From contig JALCCG010000212.1 of the NCBI GenBank assembly GCA_023212695.1, positions 1 through 37,454 on the forward strand: 37,454 bases of DNA, in the 5' to 3' direction. The DNA comes from Sporisorium sorghi (taxonomy: Eukaryota > Basidiomycota > Ustilaginomycetes > Ustilaginales > Ustilaginaceae). Each line of letters opens with the position of its first letter. The stretch's first letter is position 1. Of the stretch, positions 1 to 10,470 are shown in pieces. The notes beneath the pieces are model-generated. The model did not search any database and had not been told where the DNA came from. It saw only the letters and a list, made by a program, of their open reading frames with translations. The position numbers were made by a program, and so were the translations under genes.

Positions 1-1699
1 AGAGCGAAGCTCATGCAAAGCAACAGACACTGCCACCAGTTGTCGAAACAGCACTTGCCAACCACATCAAGCGCTGTTCAGCTGGCAGCTTTCCTCTCAC
101 ACCTGGCGATATCCAGCAGTTTGCAGTCTACTTGGCAAGCAAGCAAGATGGACCAACCAAGCATGTCGGCAAACAATGGTTCCACAACTTTCTCATTAGA
201 CACCCAACTCTCAAGTCTACATGGTCTCGCTGTATCGAGAATGCAAGGATGAAGGCAGTGGATCCTGAAGGTGTACAACTTTTCATCAATCGGTTGAAGG
301 AGGTGATCAAGGAGTACAGCATCAAGTCCAATATGATCTTCAACATGGACGAGACAGGATTCAGGTTTGGGATTGGATCAAAGCAGACTGTTGTGGTGGA
401 GAAAGGACAATGTTGCTTCAAAGGTATTCCTGGTAACTGACAAAGTGTGACAGTCATTGAGTGTATTGGATCAGGTGGACAAGTCCTGCCCCCATTGATC
501 ATCAACAGCAGCAAGATCCACACCCTCGGAGAATTCAGGCATTTGGAGACCATCGGCAGCAACTGGCAATTTGCAAAGACCAACAATGGTTGGACCAACA
601 ACAAGCTTGCAGTGATGTGGCTTGAAAGGATCTTCAAGATATCTCCAACAACTTCCTTGATGCTTGCTGGGTCCAGCAGATTGTGCCTCTCTGCTTTCTG
701 CCACATGTCACACATGTGATGCAACCACTCGATGTTTCAATCTTTGGTCCTCTTACTCAAGCATACATGGCAGAGGTCAACACCATAGGTTGCACTACAG
801 ACACAATTGATCGGGTCACCTTTGTCAAGCTTTACAACAAAGGTCGAAGCAGGATCTTGACTCAGGCAGCAGCTCGTCATGCATTCTCCAACTCTGGCCT
901 TACCATCAATGCAAGTGCAGACCATATCCTTGCCCACACATTTGGCAGCAATTTTGTCAAGCCTCTCAAAGAAGAAGATCTCCCAGCCCCATCTGCTATC
1001 GAGCAAACAACACCAAGAAAGCTGAATGCATTTTTCGATATGCTCAATTCCCTCATCAAGGCCGATAACAACAGAGATCGGACTCATCTCAAAAGGAAGC
1101 TGATAAAAGCATTCCAGGAGCCGCATGCCAAGAAAGACCTTTTACTCCATCAAGAAGAGACGAGGAAGGCAATGGACTGAGCAGCAAGGCCAGAAACAAA
1201 GATTGGTGACAGGATGATTGTGTCTCACAAAAGGATGATCAGTTTGGCAGAAGCAACAGAAAACATTCAGGCAATGCAGCCTTGGGTCAAGCTCTTGGAG
1301 GATCTGAAAGCATGGCAAGCTGCAGCTGGTTCAAGCACAAGGGGCACTGCAAAAAGACAGGTAGCAAAAGGACTCCCTGCTCAGAAAAAGCACCAATCTA
1401 GCGAGCAGGTGGTTGCTCCAACAACAAGTGTTTTTAGGCCAACAACTGACTATTCTGGCACGAGTGGTACACAGTCACTTGCTGGAGGTTCTCAGGTAGA
1501 GCAGCCGCAGCTCCATCCCCATTTGCAAGCTCCATTCTGGCCAACAACCTATCCTGGGACTTTTGTTGCTCCAACACAGGTAGCAGGACCTTTGTCGATC
1601 CCTTCTGGCCACAATCATTTTGCTAGCTCTCTTCCTCATCTTGCCTTTGGACATGCTGGCTTCCCTATGGAGCCTCCATTCCCATGGTTCCAACAGTAG
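1..1699 (+). pseudogene. Decayed pogo/Tigger-type (DDE_1) transposase, 5'-truncated by the window edge
   Basis: The reading frame is already open at base 3. The first ~75 residues look like a CENP-B/Tc5-type helix-turn-helix, with FPLTPGDIQQFA followed by KQWFHNFLIRHP and LKSTWSR. The DDE_1 catalytic core follows. The first acidic residue is in FNMDETGF (about 343-366) and the last is in HVMQPLDVSIFGPL (about 706-750). The gene is broken in three places. A TGA lies at 438-440. Near 636-641 the frame moves from phase 0 to phase 2, and the segment that should carry the second catalytic Asp (DGHxSH motif) is missing, so LERIFK runs straight into ISNNFLDACW. A second TGA lies at 1178-1180, after which the same frame continues to a stop at 1697-1699 with a Pro/Gln/Ser-rich tail. 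In life such a protein cuts and pastes its element at TA sites in the nucleus; this copy must be inactive. The family call is firm; the 5' end lies outside the window. Confidence 0.85.
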
Positions 1700-1823
1700 C
1701 AAAGACATCCTGATTGTCAATATGATGTGTTGTTGATTGTACTGATCAGAAGTGACAAGAGCCAGAGCTGACCAGAGTTTTAAAAATTTGACTGGAGCTG
1801 CAGTTGGATAATTTCACAATGCC

Positions 1824-1872
1824 ATTTGGCTGGTGGAGAAATTCCAACAATGTGAATTTCCCTCAGCCAAAT
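1824..1872. repeat. Imperfect inverted repeat (hairpin)
   Basis: The outer arms are ATTTGGCTG (1824-1832) and CAGCCAAAT (1864-1872), a perfect 9-bp match. The inner arms GAAATTC and GAATTTC pair around a short loop. It lies about 125 bp past the end of the pogo-type transposase and may belong to that element. Confidence 0.7.
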
Positions 1873-1880
1873 CCAAGTAA

Positions 1881-1900
1881 CACCACCTTTTAAGGTGGTG
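1881..1900. repeat. Perfect 9-bp palindrome followed by a T-run
   Basis: Arms CACCACCTT and AAGGTGGTG are separated by TT, and a T-run follows at about 1904-1909. It resembles a bacterial terminator in form, but the genome is fungal, so a structural or transposon-end role is more likely. Nothing shows transcription here. Confidence 0.7.
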
Positions 1901-2233
1901 TCGTTTTTTCCCTTTGACTAAAAATCCATCTCACTCACTTTCACATATTTTCAGGCCACCATTTCTCCTACTTAAGTGCATCAGTTGAGCTGAAATTTGC
2001 TGGAGAGTGTTGTCTAAGATAAGGAGCAGGCTGCCATCAACTTTTTCAGCATGTATCAGCAGTGTTTTGATGAGGATGTGCTCTCAGAAAATGGTGAGAT
2101 GACACCAGATCACTGCCAAATTTGCGAAAATTTTGGACCACAAGTACACACGTCTCACAAATACGCAACAGACGTTATTGATTTCCAAGGCTCATTGCTA
2201 TGTTGCTAGGGTCGCTCATTTGTATTCATTGTC

Positions 2234-3072
2234 TCACAGCATTGCAGCGTGCCTGTTCACCCCTGGCATCTTGAGCATGTGACGATACAATTGGCGGAGG
2301 GACATCGTTGCGACGGAGATCTGCGTCGCTATGAATTGTTCTGACGCTCTGACGCTCTCCTGGTCAGGACAATCGTCCTTCTCGGAAAAACTCGAAAAAA
2401 GAAAGAGAGGCTGAAGGAGACACGGGATCGGCGCCGACTGCATAGAAGCCAGCGCCACTTTTTTTTTTTCTCTCTCTCCCTGACGCAGATCAAGCAGCAG
2501 CGTGTTGGTCTCAGCGGAAAGAAAGGGACTTTTCGCGTGTGCGTAGCGCGTTTTTCGAGGTTTGAGTTAGATTGCGGTCAAGGCTTTTGAAGCTGCTCTT
2601 TCAGCAAGACCTTCTGAGCCGCACGGTCACAGCGACGAATCTTCTCTGTGATCAAGTGGGCGGGTTGGCTTATGAGACGAGCATCATTCATGCACTCGTC
2701 GGTCAGCGGCGCAGAGACGGAGAGTGTCTGCGCTGCGCCATGCAGCAGCGGTCTTGAAAAATTAAAATAAAAAAGTCGAGAGAGCAGAGAGCAGAGAGCA
2801 GAGGGCAAGCATGCGTGCGTGACTGACTGTCATGCAGTCATGAGTGTTGGTCTCGATGCTCAGCCCGCAACTCCGAACGCTACGCGCAGTTTGGATACCG
2901 CCGTCATCCTCATCCTCTTGATCGTCAACCATCCACCTCTTTTCGCGATTCATCACCATCGCATCTGACAAGGCAGTGCGCTTGCCTTCTTCTCGGCAGA
3001 TCCGATGAGTTTGGGATATCTTTCCGTCACTCAAGGCATAGCATCAAAAAGGAGCTGGAAGCTCACAGTCAG
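2234..3072 (+). promoter_or_regulatory. Upstream region and probable 5' leader of the 3073 gene
   Basis: No gene is seen. The stretch holds a T-tract running into CT repeats (2459-2480) and a 7-bp tandem repeat of GAGAGCA, a little over three copies, at 2780-2803. It separates the mobile-element remnant from the large gene and presumably carries its promoter. No TATA box was convincing. Confidence 0.4.
2780..2803. repeat. 7-bp tandem repeat (GAGAGCA, about 3.4 copies)
   Basis: Three exact consecutive copies of GAGAGCA plus a partial fourth lie about 270 bp upstream of the large ORF. It is a simple microsatellite in a probable promoter. Confidence 0.8.
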
Positions 3073-6000
3073 ATGCAGTCGTCACCGGCCAGCGGCCGCT
3101 CGTCTCGCTCGTCGGGTGTGCCGAACTCTTCTCGCACCATGCACAGCCACCACTTGCCATCGGATCACCCGACGTTGTCACCATCGCGGGTGGTTGTGGC
3201 GGAAGGAAGCGAATTTGTTCTTCAAGCTTTGCCCACGCGAGCCTCCCCTTCAGCTTATAGAGCGTCATCGATAGACCACCGCGTATCGGCCCCTCACCTT
3301 TCGGCATCTCCGTCACATCTGCCCTCATCATCACAATTGCGAGCTGTTTCTGCAACCAGCACTCCGCCTCGCTCTGCAAGACAATCGGAGCGACCGTATC
3401 GTCCCCCGCCCTCGAGCAGCGCGCGGTTCTACGAGCGTCAGCAACAGCGCTGGATGCTCCAACAGCCCAGCTTGCTTCCTTACATCCCAGCGACACCCGC
3501 ATCAGCTTCAACCTCGCTCTACTCGCAGACGACTCCGCCTCGTGCCTCGAGCCTGTATCAGCCTCCACCACCTTCCAGTCCGTCTTACGCTCTCCCTGCT
3601 CCATTACCACACAGCTCAGTGACAGCAGAAGAACAAGAAGCCTTTGCAAGTCGGTCTCGGTCCGGATCCAATGCCTCTGCTGTGTCGCATTTCAGGGCGA
3701 CTAGTGTCAGCTCTTTGGCTCCACCCGAGACCAAAAATCGTGCTCGCTCAGGCAGCGATGCTGGTAGCTTCACCCGCAGCTGTATCTCCAACGGCTACAA
3801 CTCCAATACAGACGATGAATACACCGACCACGAACCTGTTCAAAGCGGCTCTGCGACCAGCTATGCCCGCTCCGGATGGCAAACCCAAGCTGGTGCAGCT
3901 ACGCCTGTCTCAGCACTGAAAGATCAAGACATCAGCTTTCTTGCGACCACCGCGACGCAGCAGCAGCAAGTCAACGTCGACGATACCCTGGGCGACTCTG
4001 GCGATGCTGACTGGGATGCCGAGCTCGGAATCTCGGAAGCTGACCATGCAGAACCTTTGCGCTTGCCCTCACTCCAGCACGCAGACCTTGTCTTGCATCC
4101 CTCTCCCATCATCCCTGGCGATGCTGCCACTGCTTCGTCAAATGTCATCAGCAGCAAGGTTGCTATCGACCGCCCAGGCTCACAACTGCAGCCTCAGATC
4201 GAAAGCATCAAAGCGGCCGATCTCAAGGGCATCCGTGTCACCTCGGCTGTCAGCGAGAGCTGGGACGGCGACTTTCTCTTCCAAAACGACGACGAGGATC
4301 CCATCGACTCTGAAACTCAATACGGCGGCAGCAGTCAATTGCGAGGGTCAGGAGAACAACACAGAACGACAGGGAGTTCGGCCTCCAGGCTCTCGCATTC
4401 CCAAGCCGATGCGGATGCAGAGAGCGACGACGACGACGTCGAGAACTGGGACGATGCTTTTGCGTGGAATGCTGACTCCATCATGACTCCCTCGGCTTCT
4501 ATGTCTTCCTCCTTGCACGACATCATGATGCGATCCAACATTCAGAACAACGACTTGAACAGCACACCAACACGTGCAAAGCGTACCTCGTCACGCGAGC
4601 TGCCGCTAGATGCCAGCCGACGCTTGGACTTTGAGCGAGGCAAGGACAAGGCCAGCGCAAGGAATCGCTTGTCAAACGGATCGTCAGCCAGTAACATCAC
4701 CGACTTCTCAGCTCGCCTGGCTGCCCAGTCTGATGCTGACTCCTATCGACCAAGGCCATCGCAGGATAGTGACGATCTCTCTGCTTCACGCTTTTCACCA
4801 TCCAAGCAGCACAATGCCCTTGGTCTCGTTCCCAACGTACGCAAGAATCGCCGCAACACTGATAGCCGCAGCGACGACAGTGGCGACGAGACGGAAACCG
4901 AATCGCCAGCCAAGGAGATTGCAGTTCCTCTTGCGGCTCGTCCCGCACGCAGATCGCTCGGTGCTGCGCTCGGATTTGATTCGCGTCGCAAAACAGCAGC
5001 AGCAATGGATGCCTCGACAGCGGTACAGTCTCCAATGCGGGGCGGCAACAAGACCAAGGAAGACGCCAGTCTTTCCACAACAAAGTCACACGCCAGAACT
5101 CAGTCCAAGTCCAAGCTCGGCGCTCTGCAACGACTCAGCTTCTCGCGCTCTCGCCTCAGTGTAGCCAATGTGTCGAGCACCAGCGTCAACCAGATGCCTG
5201 ATACAGGCGAGAGTCCACAGCGACCGTACGCCGACAACGCCAATCAGAGCCAGGCTTCCCTCCTCAGCCACGCGTCCACCTCTTCGAGTCGCTCGCGACG
5301 CGGCGCCAGTCCTTCCAGTCTTGAGAAGAGCTACACGGCTCTGCGCAGCACCAGCTTCCGTCGATTCCTGGGTCGCAGTGACAAGAACGGCGCAGCTGCC
5401 AATCACAGCGTCAATACAGCTGGTGAAACGCCACCGCCCTTTTCGCCGCCTCGGCGTGGGTCGGAACAGTCTCCGCCAATGCTGCCCATCTCGAGCCCTC
5501 AGAGGCATACTCCACCAGCCTCTTCTCAGCCAAAGTCGCCACCATTCGCCTGGACGGGTTTCCGCCGCTCGATTGAAGTAACGCCGAAACGGGCCAAGGA
5601 TCAAAAGAGTCGAAGGGACAGCGACAGCTTTCAACGTGATTCTCCGGGACAGCCCCTCTCTGCTCAAGCTGGCAGCCCGACCATGCCACCCACAGCGCTC
5701 GCAGCGGCGATGCAGCAGAGCAGTGCGTCACTGGCCTTGCTCCAGGGCAGGTCTGACACTTCAGGTCCGAATCTCGAGGGATCGTCTCTTGATCTCAGAG
5801 AATCTGGCCTTCTTCCCGCCGCTGGTCTTCGGCGCGACTTTGCCAGTTCCAACACCCTGCGTGCTGGCGCTAGCATCGGCATGGGAGAAACATCGACGCC
5901 GACACGGTCTGGACGCTCGAAGGCCGACGCAGATTCCTCCACGAAACGGTGGCGTGCCGCGGGTGAAGTTGGCAACCGCGCTCCTGTTCGTGCAGACGGA

Positions 6001-8481
6001 ACTTCGGCTGATGTCCCGCCAACGTCCTACGTCTATGGTGGCATCAACATGTCCAGAGGCCCGGACGGTCACAGTTCGGCCAGTAGATCCGTTTCGACAT
6101 CCACTGCACACAGTCACACGAGCGCCGAGTCGATCTACGGCTACAGGATGCGACAGCAGATTTCGGTTTCGAGTGGACCCGAGGCACAAGACTCGGAGAC
6201 TTCGTACGGCACCAGCGTCGGAAGCTCTCCTGGTCTCACTGGCCAGTGGTCGTGGGCACCTACCGGGAAGCGAGGCGCGACTCCTTCGATCGACACCAAG
6301 GACACTGCATGGATGGCGTCCGTCGACTTGCCAGAGCGCCAGGAGCAGTCTATTCGTCACGATAGCCACCACGACCGTGCGACTAGTATGCCTGGATCGC
6401 CGCTTGCTCATGAAAACACGCTTGATGGCGAATCGATGCTTCCTCGTTCGCAAACTGCTCGCAAACAGTCTGCACCCGACACTTCGCTGTCTCCTCCTCA
6501 TCACGCGAGCTTGTTGCGAGGAGCCCCTGCGCAGATGGAAACACCTCTTGTTCCATCTCATCCAGCGCCGCCGGGCGTTCGGCCAACAAGCTCAAACACA
6601 GACGCAAGTGTTGCTGGCATGCCTTCAGCGAGTCAAGCATCGTCATCCACCTCTTCGTCCCGAAAAGGCGCTCCGCGGCGCAACAGTCTGAGCGATCTCA
6701 AGATTCCGAGTCGAATCAGCAAAGCACAGACAGGCATCCGCAACAACATCAGCCTAGTCCGCGACTTTGCAAGAGGCATCGAAGAGCTCAAGGTCTTGAA
6801 GGCCAGCTACATGGACCACAAGATCAAGACGCCGCTCACGCCCTCGGAAGTCGAGGACAGGGTTCAGAACTGGCTCGAGTGCGCTGACGTGCTGATTGGT
6901 CTGGGTGAGGGACGAAGCGAGTCCGATGCCACTGCTCGCGTCGACACGCTGTCGCACACGCCTCTGTCCACTCACATCGATACCCGGCGCACCACGTTCT
7001 CGGATGCGTCAAGTCATGCAAGCCCGGCATCGCCACTGGATGGCTGGACGTCGCGTCAATCGTCCGTGTCCGGTGCTCGAAGTACGAGCGGGACGAGCCA
7101 AGCAACGACGTCGACTACGGACGGTGTGCGGAGCGTCGACGTGCACAGAGAGATCGACATCCTCTCGGCCATCCTTGGCGGGCACAAGCTGTCTTCGGCC
7201 TCTCAGACTGACACGAGGCCGCACACGCGCTTTCAGTCGGATCCATACACCCGCGACGAGCTGCCGCATCGAGATGCTGCCTATTCAGCAAGGTCTCTGG
7301 CCGTCGAAGGATCGAGCCTGGCTACGCCTGATCGCGAGGACTTGGACGTGACGCAAAACGAAGAACCTGGTCGGAAGAAGTCATCTGAGCGGCCGTTCAA
7401 CACCGCTCCCGTTCTCACTCATGCCAACGCAAGCTCAGGGGAGGTCGCGGTGTTTGACGGAGTCGATGTTGGCGATGCCAATCGCAGCGCCAAGCGGCGT
7501 CTTCGAAGTGCGAGCCGTGCCGGCCTGCAAGGGCTAAGAGATCTGCTCAGAGTGTTCAAGGGCCCTGCTGCGGACGATGCCGCGGCTGCGGCTGCATCCA
7601 AGACAGGGGCCACGGCTGAAGCTGTCCTTGCGAGTGACGAAGTTAAGGAGCAACAACCAAGATACTCGATGGATGGCCGCCCGTCGACGCCTTCCGCATC
7701 CAAGCAGAAGCGCAAGTCGATCAACTTGAAGCGTCGATCTTTCCTGCGCTCCAGGACGTCGCTGGAAAGTGTTTCTGCCAAGGCGGCGGAAGGGCAGGCG
7801 ACATACGAGGCTGCACCACCGCCTTTGCCTGTCTCGCCTGAGGGAGGACGCTACACGCCAGCGTCGTCAGCGTCGTCCTCCTCAAAAGTCGACCGACGCA
7901 GCAGGCCAGAACTGTCTCCCGGAAAGACTTCTCTCGACATCACATGGGAGTCAGGGTCTCGAGATGGCCATCGTGAAGCACCGCGGTCGGCATCGGCGAC
8001 GTCAAAGGCGGTGAGACGCATCTCGTTGCAGTCGGCGCTGAGCGGGACCAGCACGAAGCGTCGGTCGGTGGATGGGCTGCCACCTGGCCTGGTGTCCGCT
8101 AAGCAGACGCAATCGACTTCGCAGCAGCAATCGTTGCAGCAGCAGCAGCAGCATCGCCGTCCGAGTCTAGCCGTGCGACCCAACGCATCCACCGCCAGCA
8201 TGACGCCGCCGGACCCACGACGGGCAAGCACCTCGGTCGACACCGTCCACCGTCATCACCAGCTTCAGTTGCAACAAGGTCTAACACCCGCACGCACGGC
8301 AGCTGGCCGATCATACAGCAGCACAAACGAAGCCCCACCGCCGCAGCCGCCGGTGGTGCAGAAGCTGGCGCTGCGTCCGGAGGCGATGCCTGGCCTGCTG
8401 GTGTATGTGCAGGCGACCAAGCAGCATCTGCAAGCTGCTATTGACGAGCTGGGGGTACAACAGGGTTTTGCTGTGAGGTAG
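3073..8481 (+). CDS. 1802-aa disordered protein with acidic WD motifs; possible Byr4/Bfa1-like cytokinesis regulator
   Basis: This is a single uninterrupted frame from ATG 3073 to TAG 8479-8481. Most of the protein is Ser/Pro/Gln/Ala-rich and predicted disordered. Three acidic Trp-Asp motifs stand out: WDAEL (about W314), ESWDGDFLFQ (W397) and ENWDDAF (W459). A compact, helix-like block runs from about residue 1207 to 1280, starting at SDLKIPSRIS and including LVRDFARGIEELKVLK and VQNWLECADVLIGLGE. Lys/Arg-rich patches lie near 1475-1500 and 1545-1560, and a Gln tract near 1685-1700. The pairing of acidic WD motifs with a C-terminal ordered block recalls Byr4/Bfa1, the scaffold half of the two-part GAP for the Spg1/Tem1 GTPase of the septation or mitotic-exit network. 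That link is from memory of the family and is weak. The protein is much longer than yeast Byr4 or Bfa1. That it is a gene is near certain; its function is not. Confidence 0.85.
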   Translation: MQSSPASGRSSRSSGVPNSSRTMHSHHLPSDHPTLSPSRVVVAEGSEFVLQALPTRASPSAYRASSIDHRVSAPHLSASPSHLPSSSQLRAVSATSTPPRSARQSERPYRPPPSSSARFYERQQQRWMLQQPSLLPYIPATPASASTSLYSQTTPPRASSLYQPPPPSSPSYALPAPLPHSSVTAEEQEAFASRSRSGSNASAVSHFRATSVSSLAPPETKNRARSGSDAGSFTRSCISNGYNSNTDDEYTDHEPVQSGSATSYARSGWQTQAGAATPVSALKDQDISFLATTATQQQQVNVDDTLGDSGDADWDAELGISEADHAEPLRLPSLQHADLVLHPSPIIPGDAATASSNVISSKVAIDRPGSQLQPQIESIKAADLKGIRVTSAVSESWDGDFLFQNDDEDPIDSETQYGGSSQLRGSGEQHRTTGSSASRLSHSQADADAESDDDDVENWDDAFAWNADSIMTPSASMSSSLHDIMMRSNIQNNDLNSTPTRAKRTSSRELPLDASRRLDFERGKDKASARNRLSNGSSASNITDFSARLAAQSDADSYRPRPSQDSDDLSASRFSPSKQHNALGLVPNVRKNRRNTDSRSDDSGDETETESPAKEIAVPLAARPARRSLGAALGFDSRRKTAAAMDASTAVQSPMRGGNKTKEDASLSTTKSHARTQSKSKLGALQRLSFSRSRLSVANVSSTSVNQMPDTGESPQRPYADNANQSQASLLSHASTSSSRSRRGASPSSLEKSYTALRSTSFRRFLGRSDKNGAAANHSVNTAGETPPPFSPPRRGSEQSPPMLPISSPQRHTPPASSQPKSPPFAWTGFRRSIEVTPKRAKDQKSRRDSDSFQRDSPGQPLSAQAGSPTMPPTALAAAMQQSSASLALLQGRSDTSGPNLEGSSLDLRESGLLPAAGLRRDFASSNTLRAGASIGMGETSTPTRSGRSKADADSSTKRWRAAGEVGNRAPVRADGTSADVPPTSYVYGGINMSRGPDGHSSASRSVSTSTAHSHTSAESIYGYRMRQQISVSSGPEAQDSETSYGTSVGSSPGLTGQWSWAPTGKRGATPSIDTKDTAWMASVDLPERQEQSIRHDSHHDRATSMPGSPLAHENTLDGESMLPRSQTARKQSAPDTSLSPPHHASLLRGAPAQMETPLVPSHPAPPGVRPTSSNTDASVAGMPSASQASSSTSSSRKGAPRRNSLSDLKIPSRISKAQTGIRNNISLVRDFARGIEELKVLKASYMDHKIKTPLTPSEVEDRVQNWLECADVLIGLGEGRSESDATARVDTLSHTPLSTHIDTRRTTFSDASSHASPASPLDGWTSRQSSVSGARSTSGTSQATTSTTDGVRSVDVHREIDILSAILGGHKLSSASQTDTRPHTRFQSDPYTRDELPHRDAAYSARSLAVEGSSLATPDREDLDVTQNEEPGRKKSSERPFNTAPVLTHANASSGEVAVFDGVDVGDANRSAKRRLRSASRAGLQGLRDLLRVFKGPAADDAAAAAASKTGATAEAVLASDEVKEQQPRYSMDGRPSTPSASKQKRKSINLKRRSFLRSRTSLESVSAKAAEGQATYEAAPPPLPVSPEGGRYTPASSASSSSKVDRRSRPELSPGKTSLDITWESGSRDGHREAPRSASATSKAVRRISLQSALSGTSTKRRSVDGLPPGLVSAKQTQSTSQQQSLQQQQQHRRPSLAVRPNASTASMTPPDPRRASTSVDTVHRHHQLQLQQGLTPARTAAGRSYSSTNEAPPPQPPVVQKLALRPEAMPGLLVYVQATKQHLQAAIDELGVQQGFAVR

Positions 8482-9255
8482 ATGCTGGTCTGTCATTTTC
8501 ACGCTCACGGATGCGAATTCATACCCTTGCTTCATGAGCTGCCATGTGCGTGTGAGACAGTGTCTCTGAGAAAAAGGTTTAAGGATGGTGTGATTGAAGG
8601 CTATTGAACCGTGCGCGCGGAGCTATCCGTGTGGGCCGGAGGGTGAGATAAGGGTGGATGATCAGGTCGAGAGCGCGGAGCAGGTCAGACAGCGGAAGGA
8701 GAGGGATGTGACGATCCGTATGCAGTTTCAGAGCAAGTTTGAGGGTGTGAGGTGGGGGATGTTTCTGATTTCTTCCTGCGTGGGAAGATTCCGTTTGATC
8801 GTCGTACTCTTTCGCGAGGGGTGGGGACTGTTTCGGAGCTGTCACACAAATAGACATCGCTGAGAGGAGGGAGCAGGTGCATGCCCGTTCTGAGACAGGG
8901 ATGGAGGCCGAGCTCGGCGAAAACCGGCTTACCGGAAGGAGGGTAATAGTGAGTATTTGGCTGCTTGTCATCTCCACCGGCTTCATGCCGGCATTTGAAA
9001 ATATGCACGAGGTGCATCAATCAACTCGCTTTGAGTCCGTTGAGACTCTCATCTCCATTGACTGAAGCTACTGAACTTGTGGAGATGACTCGTCTGGACA
9101 GGATCAGCCTTTCCTGCTTGGATCCGAGAAATGCAAGCTGGTTTTGCTCATTGAGTATCTCAAAGGTGTGTGCCTGGCCCGAAAGTGAGTGAGAATCGAC
9201 TGAATTGCCTGTGATCACCTCGAGGTGTGAGTACCACCACCATATCAGCTGTTCC
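8482..9255. other. Intergenic stretch, nothing recognised
   Basis: This lies between the large gene and the start of the Harbinger-type element. Short open frames on both strands have no family signature or conserved motif. It presumably contains the 3' UTR of the large gene. Confidence 0.5.
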
Positions 9256-9264
9256 TTAACCTTA
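9256..9264 (+). repeat. Candidate left terminal inverted repeat of the Harbinger element
   Basis: TTAACCTTA is the exact reverse complement of 13237-13245 and lies 32 bp before the first transposase frame. An extra inverted match (TATCCAGC, 9274-9281) supports it. At only 9 bp, chance cannot be excluded. Confidence 0.5.
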
Positions 9265-9295
9265 ATCGGCCTGTATCCAGCCTCTCCGTCCCGAA

Positions 9296-10470
9296 GTGGA
9301 GCTCTCTCGTAGCGATCCTGCAGGCCAACAACACCTCCTCATGCAGGGACATCGACGATGCTGCCGACACCTCTTTGCCACAATTGTAGCTCTCACCAGG
9401 CAAGCTCCAACACAGCTAGGACCCCAGCTTTACCCTTCAATCAAAGCTCAGCTTGACGATGTGCACTTCAAGTCCATCTTTGGCCTCATGATCACAGAGT
9501 TCGAAGCAATACATCCATCATTACAATTGCCCAAGCCTGTGTGTACGTCTGTGCAGGATGTGATTGATAGCAAGACTGCGCTCCTCATGCTGCTCACCTG
9601 GTTGAGAGGAACCTGACTGTACACCCTCGAGGGCCAGTTCGGCTGGTCTCAAAGCCGATGCAGCCAAATCATCCACAAAGTGAGCTTGTACCTCTTCCGG
9701 ACATGGTGGTTCCTCCTTGATGTGATGGAGCCAGCCAATCATATCATTCAGCTGCAGTGTCTGGATGCATACGCCGAGGCCATTAGGCATAAAATGGGGA
9801 TACTGGGCTTCTGGGGTGCAGTCGATGGGATGGTCAGGCCAATCGTGAGGCTGATAGTCAACCAGGAAAACACCTACAACAGCCACAAGCAGGTTCATGC
9901 TTTGAAATATCAGTTCATTGCTACTCCTGACAGTCTGCTGTTTGTGTCGAGGCTGTTCAACGGGCGCCAGCATGATGCTCACATGGTAATCGAAATGCTT
10001 CTCACAGACTGGGCTGAGCAATCAGTGAAGGGCATGGATTGCGAGCAGAGGTACTTGTATGGTGATCAAGCCTACAGCATCTCAGCTGCCATCATCTCTC
10101 CATTCGGAGGCAACCTCGTCAATGCTCAGCAGGATGCTTTTAATCGGATATTGAGCAAGTACAGGATCACAGTCGAGTGGGGCATTGGCATGATCTCGAT
10201 GCAATGGAGTCGATTCAGGGATAAACAGTGGCAACAAACAGGACTGACGACATGTGGGTGAGGATGGTGGGAGTGCTTCTATGGAATGCCAAGACTTGCC
10301 TCACCAGCAATCAGATAAGCATGTCGATGGTGTGCTCGCCAGCAAGCATCCAGGAGTACTTCTCATCAATCAGGGTTCGGCACGATCCAGCTCCAACACC
10401 CGCTTCATCTCAGGATGCTGATGCTCATTCAGACCTTGACAAAGCCGCTCAAGTCGATCTCGATCTTTGA
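9296..10470 (+). pseudogene. PIF/Harbinger-type transposase (DDE_Tnp_4), one stop and one frameshift
   Basis: The product has the DDE order of the family. The first Asp is in WGAVDGMVRPIV (about 9810-9845), the second in YLYGDQAYSIS (about 10055-10085), and the Glu in ITVEWGIGM (about 10170-10195). Between the two Asp motifs is the segment YNSHKQVHALKYQF and then NGRQHDAHM, as in related transposases. Upstream, LEGQFGWSQSRCSQIIHK is the helix-turn-helix-like part. An in-frame TGA at 9614-9616 interrupts the N-terminal half. A frameshift near 10245-10260 moves the C-terminal end, with VRMVGVLLWNAKTCL and SIQEYF, into another frame ending at 10470. The start is unsure: the frame opens with GTG at 9296, and the first ATG is near 9342. 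The enzyme would cut and reinsert the element in the nucleus, with the Myb/SANT protein as helper. All three catalytic residues remain, so the decay looks recent. Confidence 0.85.

Larger units (their letters stand above)
1700..2233. other. Probable 3' part of the pogo-type element; no gene
   Basis: This AT-richer stretch after the transposase remnant shows no coding region. It holds an imperfect hairpin (1824-1872) and a perfect palindrome (1881-1900), listed separately. The terminal inverted repeat of the element could not be assigned because the left end lies outside the window. Confidence 0.4.

Noticed and set aside
1881..1915. Rho-independent-type terminator
   Set aside because: The form fits, but the genome is fungal; it is listed only as a palindrome.
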